Shown here: positions 44,021 to 56,648 of the stretch, piece by piece | How the letters are laid out: each line of letters opens with the position of its first letter | Position numbering within the stretch: position 1 is the stretch's first letter | NCBI GenBank assembly: GCA_019054805.1 | Contig: JAHQIY010000001.1 | Location: 8,198,501-8,262,500 of the forward strand | From: Brachionus manjavacas | Taxonomy: Eukaryota > Rotifera > Eurotatoria > Ploima > Brachionidae | Reading direction: 5' to 3' | Length of the DNA stretch: 64,000 nt | Position numbers and translations under genes: made by a program | The notes under the pieces: generated by a model | Database searches by the model: none | Told to the model about the DNA's origin: nothing | The model's input: only the letters and a program-made list of their open reading frames with translations

Positions 44021-45033
44021 AATTAATAAGAGCAAAATAATTTTGGTAATTTAAAATAATTTCAACTTTGCTTTTTCAATAAATTCACTGTTCTTATCAC
44101 GGGGAACTATAATAATGGTTTTCAATGAAAATGAAGTAAATTGAAGTTAATAATCAAAATTGAAAGATTATGCCAAAAATTTTATTTAAAAAGATGATCA
44201 AATATTTTTTAGTTAATAAATATATTTCAGAAGTGTTTTTCTATAGTAACTTATTTCTTAATGTCTGCAAAGTTCTGCAAAATATTTTTTTCATGTAGAA
44301 TTATCTAAACGAAAGTAAATGAATGTGAAATTTTAGTACAAAAAAGAAAAACGCTTTAATTTTTTTTGAATAGTACAATATTGCACAAATTTGTATAAAA
44401 GAATTCTAAGAAATGCAAAAACTCTGCAATTTTCTGTAAAACTTTTTAAAAATATTTGATTAAAATCTCTTTTTTTTTTCATACTTCTTTTTTTTTTAAT
44501 TTTCTTACATCAGTAACTTAATTTATTTTTATGTACTTCTTCTCCCTCTAAAGAGATTAATTTTATCAAATAAATAAATAAATTTGATTAAAAGTGCAAT
44601 AAATTGCAGAGAAATCTAAAGTCTAGTTTGGCTGTGTCAAAACATAGAATAGAAAATTATGTGGGTTTTGTTTCACCTATAAAAAACATAGATAATCAAT
44701 TTACGTATAACTAAATGTGCAAAATCTAAATACACAAAAATAACTTGAATAACTTGATTAAATGATTAATTAATTTATGATAATTATTTATTGTTTTTAA
44801 TAAAAATTTTAAATGTTAATATTTTTTTTAAATCAACAAAATTGTGTGCAATTCCATTGAGATGTTCAAGAATATTTCCGCTATAGCAAAAATCAATTTT
44901 ATTTTCATATTTAAGCTTTGTTTTGTTATTTGCGTTTAACTAGCCTAGCATAATCAAGTTCAGCTTTGGACTTTTCCTTTCGTAAAATTTCAATCACAGT
45001 TAAAATGTTCATTTTTTCCTGGACTTTATTATG
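44021..45033. other. Intergenic
   Basis: AT-rich with no supported gene. Confidence 0.45.
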
Positions 45034-45543
45034 CTAGCTTTCTAAATTATTATTATTAAGAGGTAATCTTTGCTTAGCTCTTTCGAAAACACTCCACAAT
45101 TCAATTGAATAAAGTGGTACTACTCGGTGTGTTTTTGAATTAGGCTTTAGGTTTCCGATATTCGAGTTTTCAAAATAAACTAATATTCGATCAAAAGATT
45201 TAGGCATCTGCTTTTGTACCAATTTAAATCTTGAAATACTATCTTTAACAGGTAAAAATGCTAAAGATTGTAGAAGTTTAAAACTGTATCTAAAACTTTT
45301 ATTCATGCATGTATTATGCATTTAAACACATTAACTGCTGCATTTTGTGTCTGTTCCAAGTTCATGTAGATTGTTTCTTGTTTGGTAGCATTGCAAAAAG
45401 ACATGGAACAGGAGTACCATTTTTAATACCATGTAATGAATAAACTTTTTTGAAAAATGTTGGGGAAATATCAAAGTTCCGTCTGCATATCGATCCAAAT
45501 TTTCATTTAATTCTATGTTTTTTTCTTCTTTGTTTTGATTCAT
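45034..45543 (-). pseudogene. MULE transposase core remnant
   Basis: Read on the minus strand, the line starts YADGTLIFPQHF, matching the ADGTFK-type catalytic block of MULE transposases. It continues (in a neighbouring frame) HGIKNGTPVPCLFAMLPNKK and later MPKSFDRILVYFENSNIG and PLYSIELWSV, typical of the region after the catalytic core. Two frames are needed and the segment between is short, so it is broken by frameshift and deletion. No terminal repeats are seen. It is a third, separate MULE fragment in the window. Confidence 0.65.
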
Positions 45544-46580
45544 TTTTAATAGCCGTAGTCTTCAATTATTAATATTTTTGCTATTTTTGAGAACATTTTT
45601 TCTCACAATATTGTCAATTTTTATTTGAAGATCAAATAAAATAATTTAGAAATTAAAATATAAATGCTAGAAAAAAATTATTGACAAATTTTATTACATT
45701 TTTTTCTGTTTTTTTATCATTTTTTAGTGAATTTCACAAAACCCTAAATAACGATTTTTAGGAATATAATATATATTGTATTAATTTATAATCAAACCTT
45801 ACAAATTACTAAATGAGCTCTAAAAAATAGATGGGAAGCTTATTTGATCAATTTTTGTTCAATTTAAGATACAAAAAAAACATTCAGTTGAAAAAAAAGT
45901 TTTTCCAATATAGAATCTTCATCACTCTCATCTACCACAGACAGTCTATCACATCAAGTGTTTAATTTACCAGAATAAAAAACATATTTATTTGAGCAAT
46001 ATTAGTTTAGGATTTTTGTGTGTCCAAAGACTAATTTTACCTTAAATAAAAGCTACTGATAGATAAGTGAATCGATTGCTAGGCTCTTAGATCAAAAAAA
46101 ATTATTACGTTAAAATTGATTATCCTAAAAATTAAAGAAATTTAAATCATCGGATTTTTTTAGTTTTATCGAGATGTTTGTTAGGGAAAGATAAGGTTTC
46201 AAGCTAATTTGTTTTTTTAAATTTTTTTCGAAATCTATTAAAAATTTGTTAAGTTAAATTTGAGCATTTTTAGAAAATTTCTAGACATGGCAAAAAGTGG
46301 TTCGAATTTGGTGCATTTAAAAGGAATAAAATGATTTTTAAAATTAAGTAATTTTCTGAGTAAATTATTAAGAAAATGCAAATACATGTATTAATCAGTA
46401 TAAGTGTTGCTTTAAATTGAAAAAACGAGGTTGGAATTTTTCAATATAAATTCTATCTTTTTTCTTCTATATAATAAAAAACAAATCGAAGTATTTATTC
46501 TTATTAGTGTCAAAACTTAAAATTAAAACAATTTAAAACGTTTAGATTTTATTTTTCTAAAAAATTAAATTATTTTTAAA
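45544..46580. other. eEF1B delta upstream region
   Basis: AT-rich. No TATA box is assigned. The 5' UTR of the downstream gene probably lies in the last 100 bp. Confidence 0.4.
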
Positions 46581-47369
46581 ATGAAGGTAATTTAAAATAT
46601 TTAAAAAAAAAAAAAATTCATTTGAATTTTAAAGGGTCATTTACTTTTGAATGAGAGCGTTTTTTTGAATAGATCATTGTACGAAGAGGCTGAAAGACAC
46701 TTTTCATTGAGAACTGCTGTTGATACATCTGCTTCAAGCAATACCATTTCTTCGGAGATAAACAAAATTAGAGATCAAATCAACGCCGGAATCAGTGGTG
46801 ATTCAGTTCAAGTAAATGAGCTCATCAACCGTTTAAATCAAGTAGAACTCGAAAACAAGCAATTAAAGTCTACGCTAGAAAGATTGGAAAACCGACTTGT
46901 TCAACTCGAGGGTGGTAAGCCAGCTGCACCTGCTCCAGCTAAACCAACTCCAACTAAACCCGATGCCAAACCTGCTGCCCAGAACGACGACGATTTTGAC
47001 TTGTTCGGTGATGATGATGAGGATGATGAAGAAAAAAAAAGAATTACTGAAGAACGGCTTAAAGCTTATAATGAAAAAAAATCTAAAAAACCTGCATTAG
47101 TAGCAAAAAGCTCAATTCTTCTGGATGTCAAGGTCTGGGATGATACCACTGATATGGATGCTTTGGAAAAAGCCGTGAGATCAGTTGAAATGGACGGCTT
47201 AGTATGGGGAACATCGAAGCTAGTTCCAGTTGCTTTTGGTGTTAAGAAATTACAAATCCAATGTGTTATTGAAGATGAAAAAGTCAGTACAGATGTATTG
47301 GAGGAGAAAATATGTGAATTTGAAGACTTTGTCCAAAGTGTAGACATCGCAGCTTTTAACAAAATATAA
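46581..47369 (+). CDS. EEF1D: Elongation factor 1-delta/beta (GDP-GTP exchange for eEF1A), 2 exons
   Basis: Exon 1 is only ATGAAG (46581-46586); exon 2 is 46635-47369. The product is 246 aa. It catalyses nucleotide exchange on eEF1A as part of the eEF1B complex. Seen: an N-terminal segment [12 protein letters not shown]…YEEAERHF like EEF1D; a leucine-zipper coiled coil ([20 protein letters not shown]); a Pro/Ala/Lys-rich linker; an acidic [16 protein letters not shown] block (CAGR-type region); and the catalytic GEF domain ([43 protein letters not shown]) ending [10 protein letters not shown]. The coiled coil favours delta over beta. Poly(A) signal at 47456. The gene looks intact. Confidence 0.95.
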
Positions 47370-48451
47370 AAAATCGCTTATTATAAGCTTTCTAAAAGCT
47401 TGGTTAAATGATGAATTTTTCTTTAAAAATCGTACTTTAATTCATTATTGAACCAAATAAATTATATCAAACTAAATCTTAAAGTTTTTAGTTGTCTACT
47501 CACTTTCCAATTAATTTATATTTAAATAAATTAAAAATCTTTTTATCTGTTTAAGATTCTAAAATTAAATTGATAGTGGTTAAAAATAATTTTTATTAAA
47601 TTAAAGAAAAAATAAATCATGATAAATTATTTAGAAATTAAAGTCACAACGTGACTTATAAAATAAAAACTTAATATTTAAATTAAATAGAGCTTTTTTT
47701 GTAGTCAGTTAATAGATTTAAATTTTTTTTCTTAAAAAAAAAAGAAATCTGTTGATGTATTTTAATTTAATAATAGTTTGTCTCTAAAATGCGGAAAGCT
47801 GACAGGAAGTGAGACTAAATTTAGGAAAACGAAAGGAAAAGTCCTAAAACACGGAAGTCCGAACAAAAACTAACTTGAATAAGTTGTTGGCTAAAAGTTC
47901 ATTAAGAAAATTAAAAGATTTATTTTGTATTAAAAAATAAAAAAATAAAAATAATTATTGGAATGTACAAAATAGCTTGTAATCAAGTTTTTTTTTCAAG
48001 TTTCAAGGTTAATCAACAGGCCTGTTCATAAAAGATCAATTAATACTTCATTTATTCAAAAATAAAATTAAAATTTAATACATTTTTTTATTAAAAGAAT
48101 AAAATTTAAATTTAGTTTAATTTTGTTTAAAAAAAATTAGCTGAAAAAATTTAACATTTTAATGTTTAAATTAAAATTTTTAAATATTTTTAAATATTTT
48201 TAAAAATTGAAAGCTTAAATGTAGAAAATTTCAAAATTGATCTCTAGATCACAAATTTACTAATTATTCTCGAATAAAAATATCCAAATGTTTTTTCTCC
48301 TTTAATTGTTTTTAACATTAGCTCGATTAGATTAACACTATTCCTTAAATTAAGGTTTAAATTTCTCGAGTCACTTTTTACCAATGGATTTTTTGGTGAA
48401 TTATGTTAAAACAATATTTTATAAGAAAAAGATAGCTTATTATTTAAAATT
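47370..48451. other. Intergenic
   Basis: AT-rich. It holds the eEF1B delta poly(A) signal and, at 47790-47890, a purine-rich block with no supported frame. Confidence 0.4.
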
Positions 48452-49214
48452 CTATGCTAAAATGAATATAAATCGTATTTTTCTAAAAAAAATTGTAATT
48501 CTGAGAATCAAATTTTCAAACAGCATAAATATTGAAAAATAAAATCTTTTGGACAGCATTGCATCTTTTGAGAAATAAAAGAAAAAGAGATGAGCAATAA
48601 TCAAAATAAAGCGCAGCGCGAAAAAAACCGTCCGTCCACTCTTATATTCGGCTCCGACCGGTTCGCTCATGAGGTCCTTACAAACCTATCTAATTTGTTC
48701 AAATCATTAAATCAAATTAAAGTTTTAAAATAATAATTATAGTAATAATTTATTCATTTTTAAAATATATTTTTTTTTTTTCTAGAAAAAAAAATGTTTT
48801 GACGGATCTTTTTTAGGATTAGGCTTAATTAAGGTATTTAACTTTTTTTTAATTGCATAATTAAGTGAATAAATTAGTTAAAAGCCTAGATTTTTAATTT
48901 AAATTTTTTTCTATTTAAAAAATTTTAAAACAGTAAAAAAATATCGGTCGAATATTTTAAAAATTAAAAAATTATAACTATTTTTATTATTTGAAAACTT
49001 TAAATTGATTTATTATCTCAAATAATTTTGAATAAACTAGAAGTGGGCCGTGTAGCTCGTATGGATCGGACAGTATGGCCGGGCGGATCGTTTGCGTTAC
49101 GATTTTATAAGAACCGTCACAAAATTCAAATGAAATAAAAATGAAAAGGAATACAGAAATTAATAAGGATATTGAATTTGCATTCAAATTTTCAAAAAAA
49201 ATCTGAATATTTTT
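48452..49214 (-). other. Possible two-exon gene at GC-rich islands
   Basis: Two short GC-rich islands (about 48610-48685 and 49040-49110) stand out sharply. On the minus strand a segment 49214-49038 carries a hydrophobic leader (ISLLISVFLFIFISFEFCDG) and then SYKIVTQTIRPAILSDPYEL. An acceptor-like TAAG at 48677 and a donor GTTTAT at 49037 would join it in phase to DLMSEPVGAEYKSGRTVF. No in-frame ATG is visible in the first segment, so another exon would be needed. On the plus strand an alternative reading exists (MSNNQNKAQREKNRPSTLIF and, further on, VGRVARMDRTVWPGG). I cannot choose between them and recognise neither. Confidence 0.35.
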
Positions 49215-50868
49215 CTAAGAGAAAAAAAGTTAACAGTTCGAAAAGTATCAAATTGAAATCTGGTCAGTATTAACCCTAATTAAAATTAAAATTAAAAGAC
49301 AAAAACTTGAAATTATCTAGTCTGCAATGTTTTAAAGTAAAATTGGACAATTGGCTACCAGAAAAGATAAAACTAGAAAAAAATGATGTAGCTCAGACAA
49401 AATCCAAGTTGCAGTATACTTTAACTATCTTTAAAATATCTGGAGTAATTTTTAACGATCAATTTTTTTTTTGATTTCTAAAAACTTTTATAAAATTTTA
49501 ATTAGTATAGAAACTTTTTTAAGTTTCTTTCCAAATAATTCTCTTAAAATTGAGGATACCTTAATTTTTTTTTCACTAAAGGTATGAAGTTTGAAACAAA
49601 TATTTATTAAGTGAGAATTATAATCAGATTACGAGTTTAAAAAAGCAAATTTACTATAAGTTCAAGTAAAATAACTGCTTTAAGTGAAAAGAACAAATTT
49701 TTTCATAGAATGAAAATCTAATATTTACAATCTAAACAAATTCAAAGATGCATAGAGCTAGGGTTAATGAGCGTTTTTAATTAATAATATATACTGATTT
49801 TGATTTAATTATATTGTTCAAAAAAATAATACAAACAGAAAATTTTAAAACTAATTTAAGTATAAATATTTAAGATATATTTTATTGTTCATAAATATTA
49901 AGTAAAGACCCCACAATTTTCGAATTAACTCTAATTCCGTGCAAATGACAATTTACATCAAAAAAACTTAAGGCAATTCTCTCTTGTGATTAATAATTTG
50001 CACACAATTAAAAGAAATTAATTGTCCACCGATGCTTACCGATTTATGCCTTTAGTTTTGAATTTTTACTTTCAATTAATTTTTATTAGGTACTTTAAGA
50101 GTTGTTGTCATAGTATCATTACACGGGTCGGCAAAAAAATCTTTAATATTTTTTCACGTTTTGAATCTATACGCGGCACTTTAAATGAATAATCGATCCA
50201 GACAAATTTGATAGAAAGTTTTTGAATATTATCTTTTCAAAAATTATAGAAAAACTTTAAAATTAAAAATTTTAAATCAACAAAAGAATCAAAAATTAAA
50301 TAAAAGTCCGATTATTAAAGTTAAAATTTCATAACAGGTGATTTTAATTTTTTTAATTAATACCCATTGTTGCTAAGAAAAATTATTTTGAAATTTTTTT
50401 AAGTCTAATTGTTTTTTTTTTCTGGAATTTGATTCATGATTGATAAGTTTTCCAATATTTCATTAAATTTTTTTGATGACAAAAATTGGGCTCAAATCGA
50501 TAAAAATTAGTTTACCTTTTAAAATTACAATCAAAATTAAAAAAAAAAACTTAATCAATCAAGTCGATTTGTAAGTAAGTCAAGCTTTAAAAAAAGAATT
50601 TGAATGTTTTTTCTTATTAACAAGTTTTAAGAAAACTAATAAATCGTTGAGAGTTGTTGATTTTAATACTTAAAAGGTAAATAAGAAGGTATAAGCTTCA
50701 TCATCAAATCAACTAATATTCAAAAAGATTTCTAATTTTTTCTCTTTTAAGTGTTAAATCAAAAATTTAAATCTCTCCTCAAATTTAATGGAAATTTTTT
50801 TTTAAATTTTTATTTTAGATTGACAACCAAACATAACTACTACCAAATTCCAATTTTTATGATTAACG
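49215..50868. other. Intergenic
   Basis: AT-rich with no supported gene or repeat. Confidence 0.45.
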
Positions 50869-51765
50869 ATGGTAAGTGAAAAATTAAATCTAATTTTATT
50901 TTAAAAATTCTGCAAAATTCAATTAAATTCTGAATTTAATCAAAGGGTCAATGTAAGCTTTAGAATTTTTTTTTTTATTTAGAAAAAAAGTTAGATAAAT
51001 ATTCTTTTATTGTGGTGACCTATTAATTGAAATTTTTTCTGAGACGATTTAAAATATATTTTATTTATTTTTATTAAATACCTAGAGTGAAGAAGTTGCT
51101 TTAAATGAGTTAAACGATAAGGATAAAGAAGGTATTTTTTTAATATGATTTATTTGTCTATTTTTAAAAAAGTTTAATCTCAGAATTGAAGCGAGCATTT
51201 GCAAAATATGATAAAAAAAGTGTTGGGAACATAAAGCCTTCTGAAATAGCAGATGTTTTTCGAATGGCAGGTCAAAATCCGACAGTAGAAGAATGCAATT
51301 TAATGCTTAATGAGGCTGACGAGCCTGGAACCGGAATGCTAATGTTTGAAGATTTAATAAAGATATGCGAAAAATATTGGAAAAACTACGATAATTACTC
51401 TCAAGAATTAAAAGAAGCATGTCTAGCTTTTGGTAAATAATTAAATAATTACAAAAATAGTTATTTTTAGTAAAGGACTTTTTAAGACCGGCAAGATATT
51501 GGTGTAATGGACTTTGAGGAGGTGAAACAGATTTTAATGAAATATGGTGAACAATTAGATGAAAACGATGTAGAATTATTCAAAGACACTTTTGTAAATG
51601 ATTCGGGCAAAATAATTGTTGATGGTATAAATTTTGATAAACAGAGTTTTCAATTTATTTAGTTATTAATTTTTGAAAGATTTTATCAAACAATTAAATC
51701 CGATGGATGCTGAGAGTGGTAAAAAGAAAAAAGGAGGAAAAAAAGGTTCGGGTAAAAAGAAATGA
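50869..51765 (+). CDS. EF-hand protein, calmodulin/essential-light-chain-like (5 exons)
   Basis: Exons are 50869-50871 (ATG only), 51086-51131, 51184-51432, 51487-51624 and 51680-51765; phases agree, giving 173 aa. It has the four-EF-hand layout of the calmodulin/troponin C/myosin essential light chain group, with LKRAFAKYDKKSVGNI, GQNPTVEECNLMLNEAD, ACLAFDRQDIGVMDFEEV and GKIIVDDFIKQL. The GQNPT block resembles essential light chains. The loops lack most canonical Ca2+ ligands (for instance DKKSVGNIKPSE), so calcium binding is doubtful. A Lys/Gly-rich tail (GKKKKGGKKGSGKKK) follows and is unusual for the family. An upstream in-frame-looking ATG at 50860 is rejected because it would put a stop at the splice junction. 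The specific function is unknown. Confidence 0.8.
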
Positions 51766-54700
51766 AATTATTAATTTTAAATTCCTGTTGGTTTTTATTC
51801 TCATTTACAAAAAAGATTTAATAAAATAAATAGAGGGATAGTAACAAAGTTATATTTCCTTAATACTAAAATTTTTTGACTTATTGATTTTTTCATATTT
51901 GAATAATGGATAAAGAATGCAAGCAAAATTTATTTGATGCTTTTCAAATTTTTCTAAAAAGGTAGAGAAAAATTTTATCACTTTTTATTAAGGTTTAGTT
52001 TTGAAAAAATATAAAAATATATTAACTCAAACATTTTTACTTTAAACAAAAATTTATTCAAAGAAAATTGAATTTATTTAAAAAATTAATCAAAAATATT
52101 TAACAATTTTATTGCTTTACGAAAACTTTAAAAGCACTGGATATTCAATCATTTTAAACCTTCGGTTCTAATGAAATTGTCTTGTATTTATTTGGATTTT
52201 GAACAAGTTACTCCATTACTTCTAATACTATCAAATTTTTATAAATAATTTTATAAAATTAAAGTTTTATGATCAATTTGAAGATATCCAAAACTTTTTA
52301 TTTTCGAATGAACTAAATTTTACCTCCACTTTATTTTCTACGCTTATTTATCATATTTCAAAATATTTAAAATAGCAGTGATATTTTCTTTTAATATGTC
52401 TAAATTTACCCAATGGGTTTACACGATGTGAAAAAGAAAGGAAGTTAGATGCTAACTTGAAATAAAAAAATAGTCTTTATCGCCTTTTTTTTCGGTGTAA
52501 TTTGTAGGCATTTAAAAGATATTTCGGTTTCTTTTAAAAAATCAAGTTATGATATTCTATTCAATTAATTAATATTTTAAGTTTTATTCATAGTTTAGAA
52601 GCAAGAAAAATTATAAGGTCAAAGTAATACATTTAGGAAATAAACTTGAAAGAAAATTCAAATTCAGAAATCATATTTTTTTATTATTAAAAAAGTCCAA
52701 GTGTATAAAAAGTTAGCTATTTAACTAATTTTGATTTTTTTTCTGAAATACAAAAAAAATCTTTAATTTGATATCTGTTTAATTTTTTTTATTATTATGT
52801 AAATAATCGCTAAAAGAGTTTCGTTACTCAAAGTCTTTTTAATAAAAATATACTTTATAAAAAAACAGAATTCTTTTTAAATAATTAAGAGAACATTTAT
52901 TTCTTAAAATTGATCTTTCAAAAATATAATACTTAATTTATAAAAAAGAGACTTGGGAAAACTCTTTTATTTGATTAATGATCCCAATGGTTAATTTTCT
53001 GATTAATTTTCTTATTTTAATTAAATTTAATATTTTAGCTAATTCTAAGCAATAAAAATTCTGGAAATGATAGTTTTTAATTTCTAACTTTTAAATCATT
53101 TCTAAAAATCGATCAAAAAGCAATAAAAATTATTTAACTGCATTATTGTAATTTAAAATTGTAAAATTAACTGAATATCATCACAAGAAAATTCTTAAAT
53201 TGTGTTAAATAAATAATTGTCCAAATCTGGACTTGGACTTGGAAAAAAAAGCAAATAAAAAATTTCGAACTTGGACTTTAATTTGGGACTTTTAAACAAC
53301 TCTGCGTAAAACCTTGCAAACTAACCTTTCGGGTTCTGGTGTAAAATGGTTGAGTTAATAAGTTAATTTATATTTAAAAAATTTTTTTTGTAAATAGATT
53401 AAATTTAGCTCAGGATAATAACAAAATTCTTTATTTAATTTAGTAAGCTTTTAGCATTTTGATTACTATTATAATACAAAAATATGAATATTATACAAAA
53501 TATTTGAAACAATAAAAAATAATGGAAACTAAAAAAGCTTATAAAGCAATTTTTAGCATGGATTAAAATGTGAAAAAAAATTACATAGTATAAGCTCATA
53601 AGCTTATTTTTTTTAATATTTTCGTTCTATGAGACGATATGATAAATTAAAAAAAAAAAGCAGACTGTGGTAACAGGTAACAATTTTATTTGAAATTATA
53701 TGTTGATAATTATAATGTTTGTTTTTAATTTACATTATAAGCCAAGGGGTTTAAGTGAAAATGAAATTGAAAAAAATGGGGTTGTTACCGAGTCTTGGGT
53801 ACTGGACTTAAGGCTAATTATGCAACAGACCCACGGGATAATTTGCAAGGATTGACAATAGGTCTTACCATTCCCCATAGTTTTAAAACCCAATTCATTG
53901 TCGACATCATTAACAAAAAATGTGTTCTAAAGCTATTTTGAAATATTGATTAAACTATTTATTTAATTATTATTTTTACAATAAATTTAGTAGTAATATA
54001 ATTTTATGAAGAAATTAAAGAAACATATGATTTATATTTTGAAATATGTTTTTTTTTTTAATTTTCTTTAAAAACAAAGCTAATATTTTATATTTTAAAT
54101 TAATTATTTATTTTTTCTAGCAACCTTAGTGAGAACTCAAGTCTGGCTCTTTATATTTTTTAGCTTATTAATATTTTTATAGTTATTATACTAGTTATTG
54201 TTCATGTGAGATTAATGTCTGTTTGAAAGATCCAGTGAATCATTTGCAAATTCGAATCAGTAATAGAGAAGGGTAAAAAAGTCTAAACTTGGCACTGATT
54301 TTTGATTTTTAGTTTCCTTTTTGAAAGAATATCATAAACAGTCCGAAGCTTATCTTTAAGAGATGATTTTTTTTTCAAATCAAAATAAATAAGCCGGTTT
54401 ATTTTTGACGCAATAGTTTAATATGTAAACATTTTAAAAAATTTGATCCCTCATGAAATCTACGAGTTTTTCATTTTCTAGAAATTACTCTATTAATAAT
54501 TTTTTTTTTCTCTAAGATTTTAAAGCTATCTTTCTACAACATCAAATTAGATGGTTTCAAATCATTTGTTTCAAATTCAGACTGTAGGTGCAAACTAAAA
54601 CGTCAGAATTAATTATTCTCTTGGCAACAATTTAATTTAATTTTTTAAATTTCTTTAATAAAATAGCAAGTTAATTAAATTTTGGGTCTTATTGACTTCT

Positions 54701-55392
54701 CAATTTGGTCAAAAATCCAAAAATTTTTAAATTAAAAATTTATATTAATATCAGTCCTGATTAAAATATTTTAAAAAATGAAAAACTTGGACAATTTTGG
54801 CAAACTAATCTTTTTAAAATTTATCAAAAATCAATTTATTAATATTTTACAAGCTAAATCCGATGGGGCATTGGGATTTGATCCCTTTGAGACCTTAAAT
54901 TTGATTGATGAAAATAAGTTTGTATATTTTGATATAAATAAAAACAGCAACAACGAATTCGGACATTTTGACAATTAAAAATATTTAAATTTCGATAAAA
55001 AACATCAGCTAAGTCATGTACTTTTTTCTGATGGTAAATTAATTGACTTCCGACATAGCTTAAACCATCTATAATACCATTAACTCACACTAGAAATTTT
55101 AAAGCGCAATTGAATTTTATTTAATCATAAAACTCCTTTTTAATGGTGTTTAAGATTTTTAAAGTAATTTTAACAAGTTATTTAGATAATAAATTAATTA
55201 TATTTTTTTTTTTTTGTAAGATAATAAAAATTTTTCAAATTATATTGAGCTGATATAATTTTTTAATCAAAAATATATCTATAAAGGTTTTTTATCAAAA
55301 AAATTACACCTGCTTTTAAAAAGTTGCGTATTATGCTTTGATTTCATAAATTTGCACTTGAGCTTACTTCTTTAGGCTTTATTTAAAATAAT
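51766..55392. other. Long intergenic region
   Basis: Mostly AT-rich. It includes an AATAAA run at about 51819, an ACTTGGACTT repeat copy (53220-53320), a GC-richer open stretch at 53780-53930 (RVLGTGLKANYATDP, then DNLQGLTIGLTIPHS) of unknown nature, and an exon-like stretch at about 54853-54978 (KSDGALGFDPFETLNLIDEN) with no recognisable family or neighbouring exons. Confidence 0.4.
53215..53320. repeat. ACTTGGACTT-type dispersed repeat
   Basis: CTGGACTTGGACTTGG and, further on, GGGACTTTTAAACAACTC match 23545-23600 with divergence. Confidence 0.4.
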
Positions 55393-56648
55393 CTAATGAT
55401 CAGCTAAAAAAAATAAAGCAATGATTAAGCTTAAAATAGAGTACTTAGCTATATTTTTACTTTTTTCGGCTGAATTAGAAGCTTTTCGACGTGCTTTTAG
55501 ATCATAACTATAAAGTTCATTTTCTTTTGTGTCAATAAATCTCAAATTCATCGAGTTTTTATCAGCTTTGCCAAGCACGATTGCTCCAGAACATGTTTCA
55601 CAATTAATTTGCTGGTCTTCTCCACTTATCCAAAAATATTTGATCATATCTTCATCAATTTTATCCTTATTAATTGGTGTATCAATGACAAAATTAGTGG
55701 CTCCTGAAACCAAAAATTCAACAGTTTGATTTAGATAAGTATCTGTAAAATGTTGCAATGCATGTTCATGCCCGGTAAAGTAGCCGTCTACTTTATTTTT
55801 ATGCAAAGTGTCTCTTAATTTTTCAACCATACAGTAATTGGGACCAAGCTCTCCTATTGACCAAAGTGGATAATGTCCAAGAACAATATAATAGTATGCA
55901 TCTGTTTCGGAAAACTTTTCTATTCTTTCAATTACCTTCTGCAGGTACTCGCCCATCTCTGCATCTGTTCCTTCATCACAAATTTTTTGCGTGTCTATAA
56001 CAACTGCTTTTATTAAAAGTTCTGAATTTAAAACTATGTCCAAGTCGTAAAGATAGCTGGGCAAAATCCATCTCTTTGATTTCATAGTGTATTCTATTTG
56101 TGCATAGTGGTCGGCTTCAAAAGCACTGCCTCTGTAATCATGATTACCTTGAATTGTCTTTTATCCTTAAGAAAATAAAAGTTGGAAACTAATTACCTAG
56201 AGATAAAAACCATGGTGTATTAACTAGATTCGTGTCGTTAAATACTTTTTCAAATGAGTCCTGAAAGCGTGGGTCATCGACATTTTGTACACCGTCAAAA
56301 TAAAAATTATCTCCCATTGCAAATTGAAATTGTGTGTTATGCTGCTTGGCCAATTTTGCCATAAGCATTGAAACATGAGATAGAATGTGAGTATAATATG
56401 GTGGGTCCGGTATTCCACCTTGATCAGCAATCATGAAAAAATTCACAAATGTATCATTTATTTCAAAAGTAAGTGACTCTTTAAAATAAATGTTAATTAA
56501 TCAAAAGACTTGTGCTGGATGAAGATTTACCATTGCTTTTGAAAATTAATCTTGAGTTTTTGAAATCCCTGATAATGGGATATTCAAAACTTTTATACAA
56601 GTCGAATATTATTACTAAAATGGCCAAATATAAAACTGTTTTCAACAT
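55393..56648 (-). CDS. ACP5: Tartrate-resistant (purple) acid phosphatase (3 exons)
   Basis: Exons on the minus strand are 56648-56531, 56478-56197 and 56147-55393; 384 aa. It is a binuclear Fe-metal phosphatase of the mammalian TRAP type. All metal-ligand motifs are seen: D in MIADQGG, D and Y in MGDNFYFDGV, N in GNHDY, H in LGHYPLWSIG, and two His in TGHEHALQ. A hydrophobic N-terminus (LYLAILVIIFDLY) serves as signal peptide, and a C-terminal hydrophobic stretch (YSILSLIIALFFLADH) suggests a GPI or membrane anchor, which mammalian TRAP lacks. Intron 2 is 49 bp and is flanked by AGGTAAT on both sides. The gene looks intact. Confidence 0.92.

Noticed and set aside
50860-50862. Upstream ATG as start of the EF-hand protein
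   Set aside because: Its frame meets a stop at the first splice junction; the ATG at 50869 fits the following exons.
54778-54978. 66-aa frame with a coding-like second half
   Set aside because: No start context, partner exon or family found; mentioned only as an exon-like stretch.
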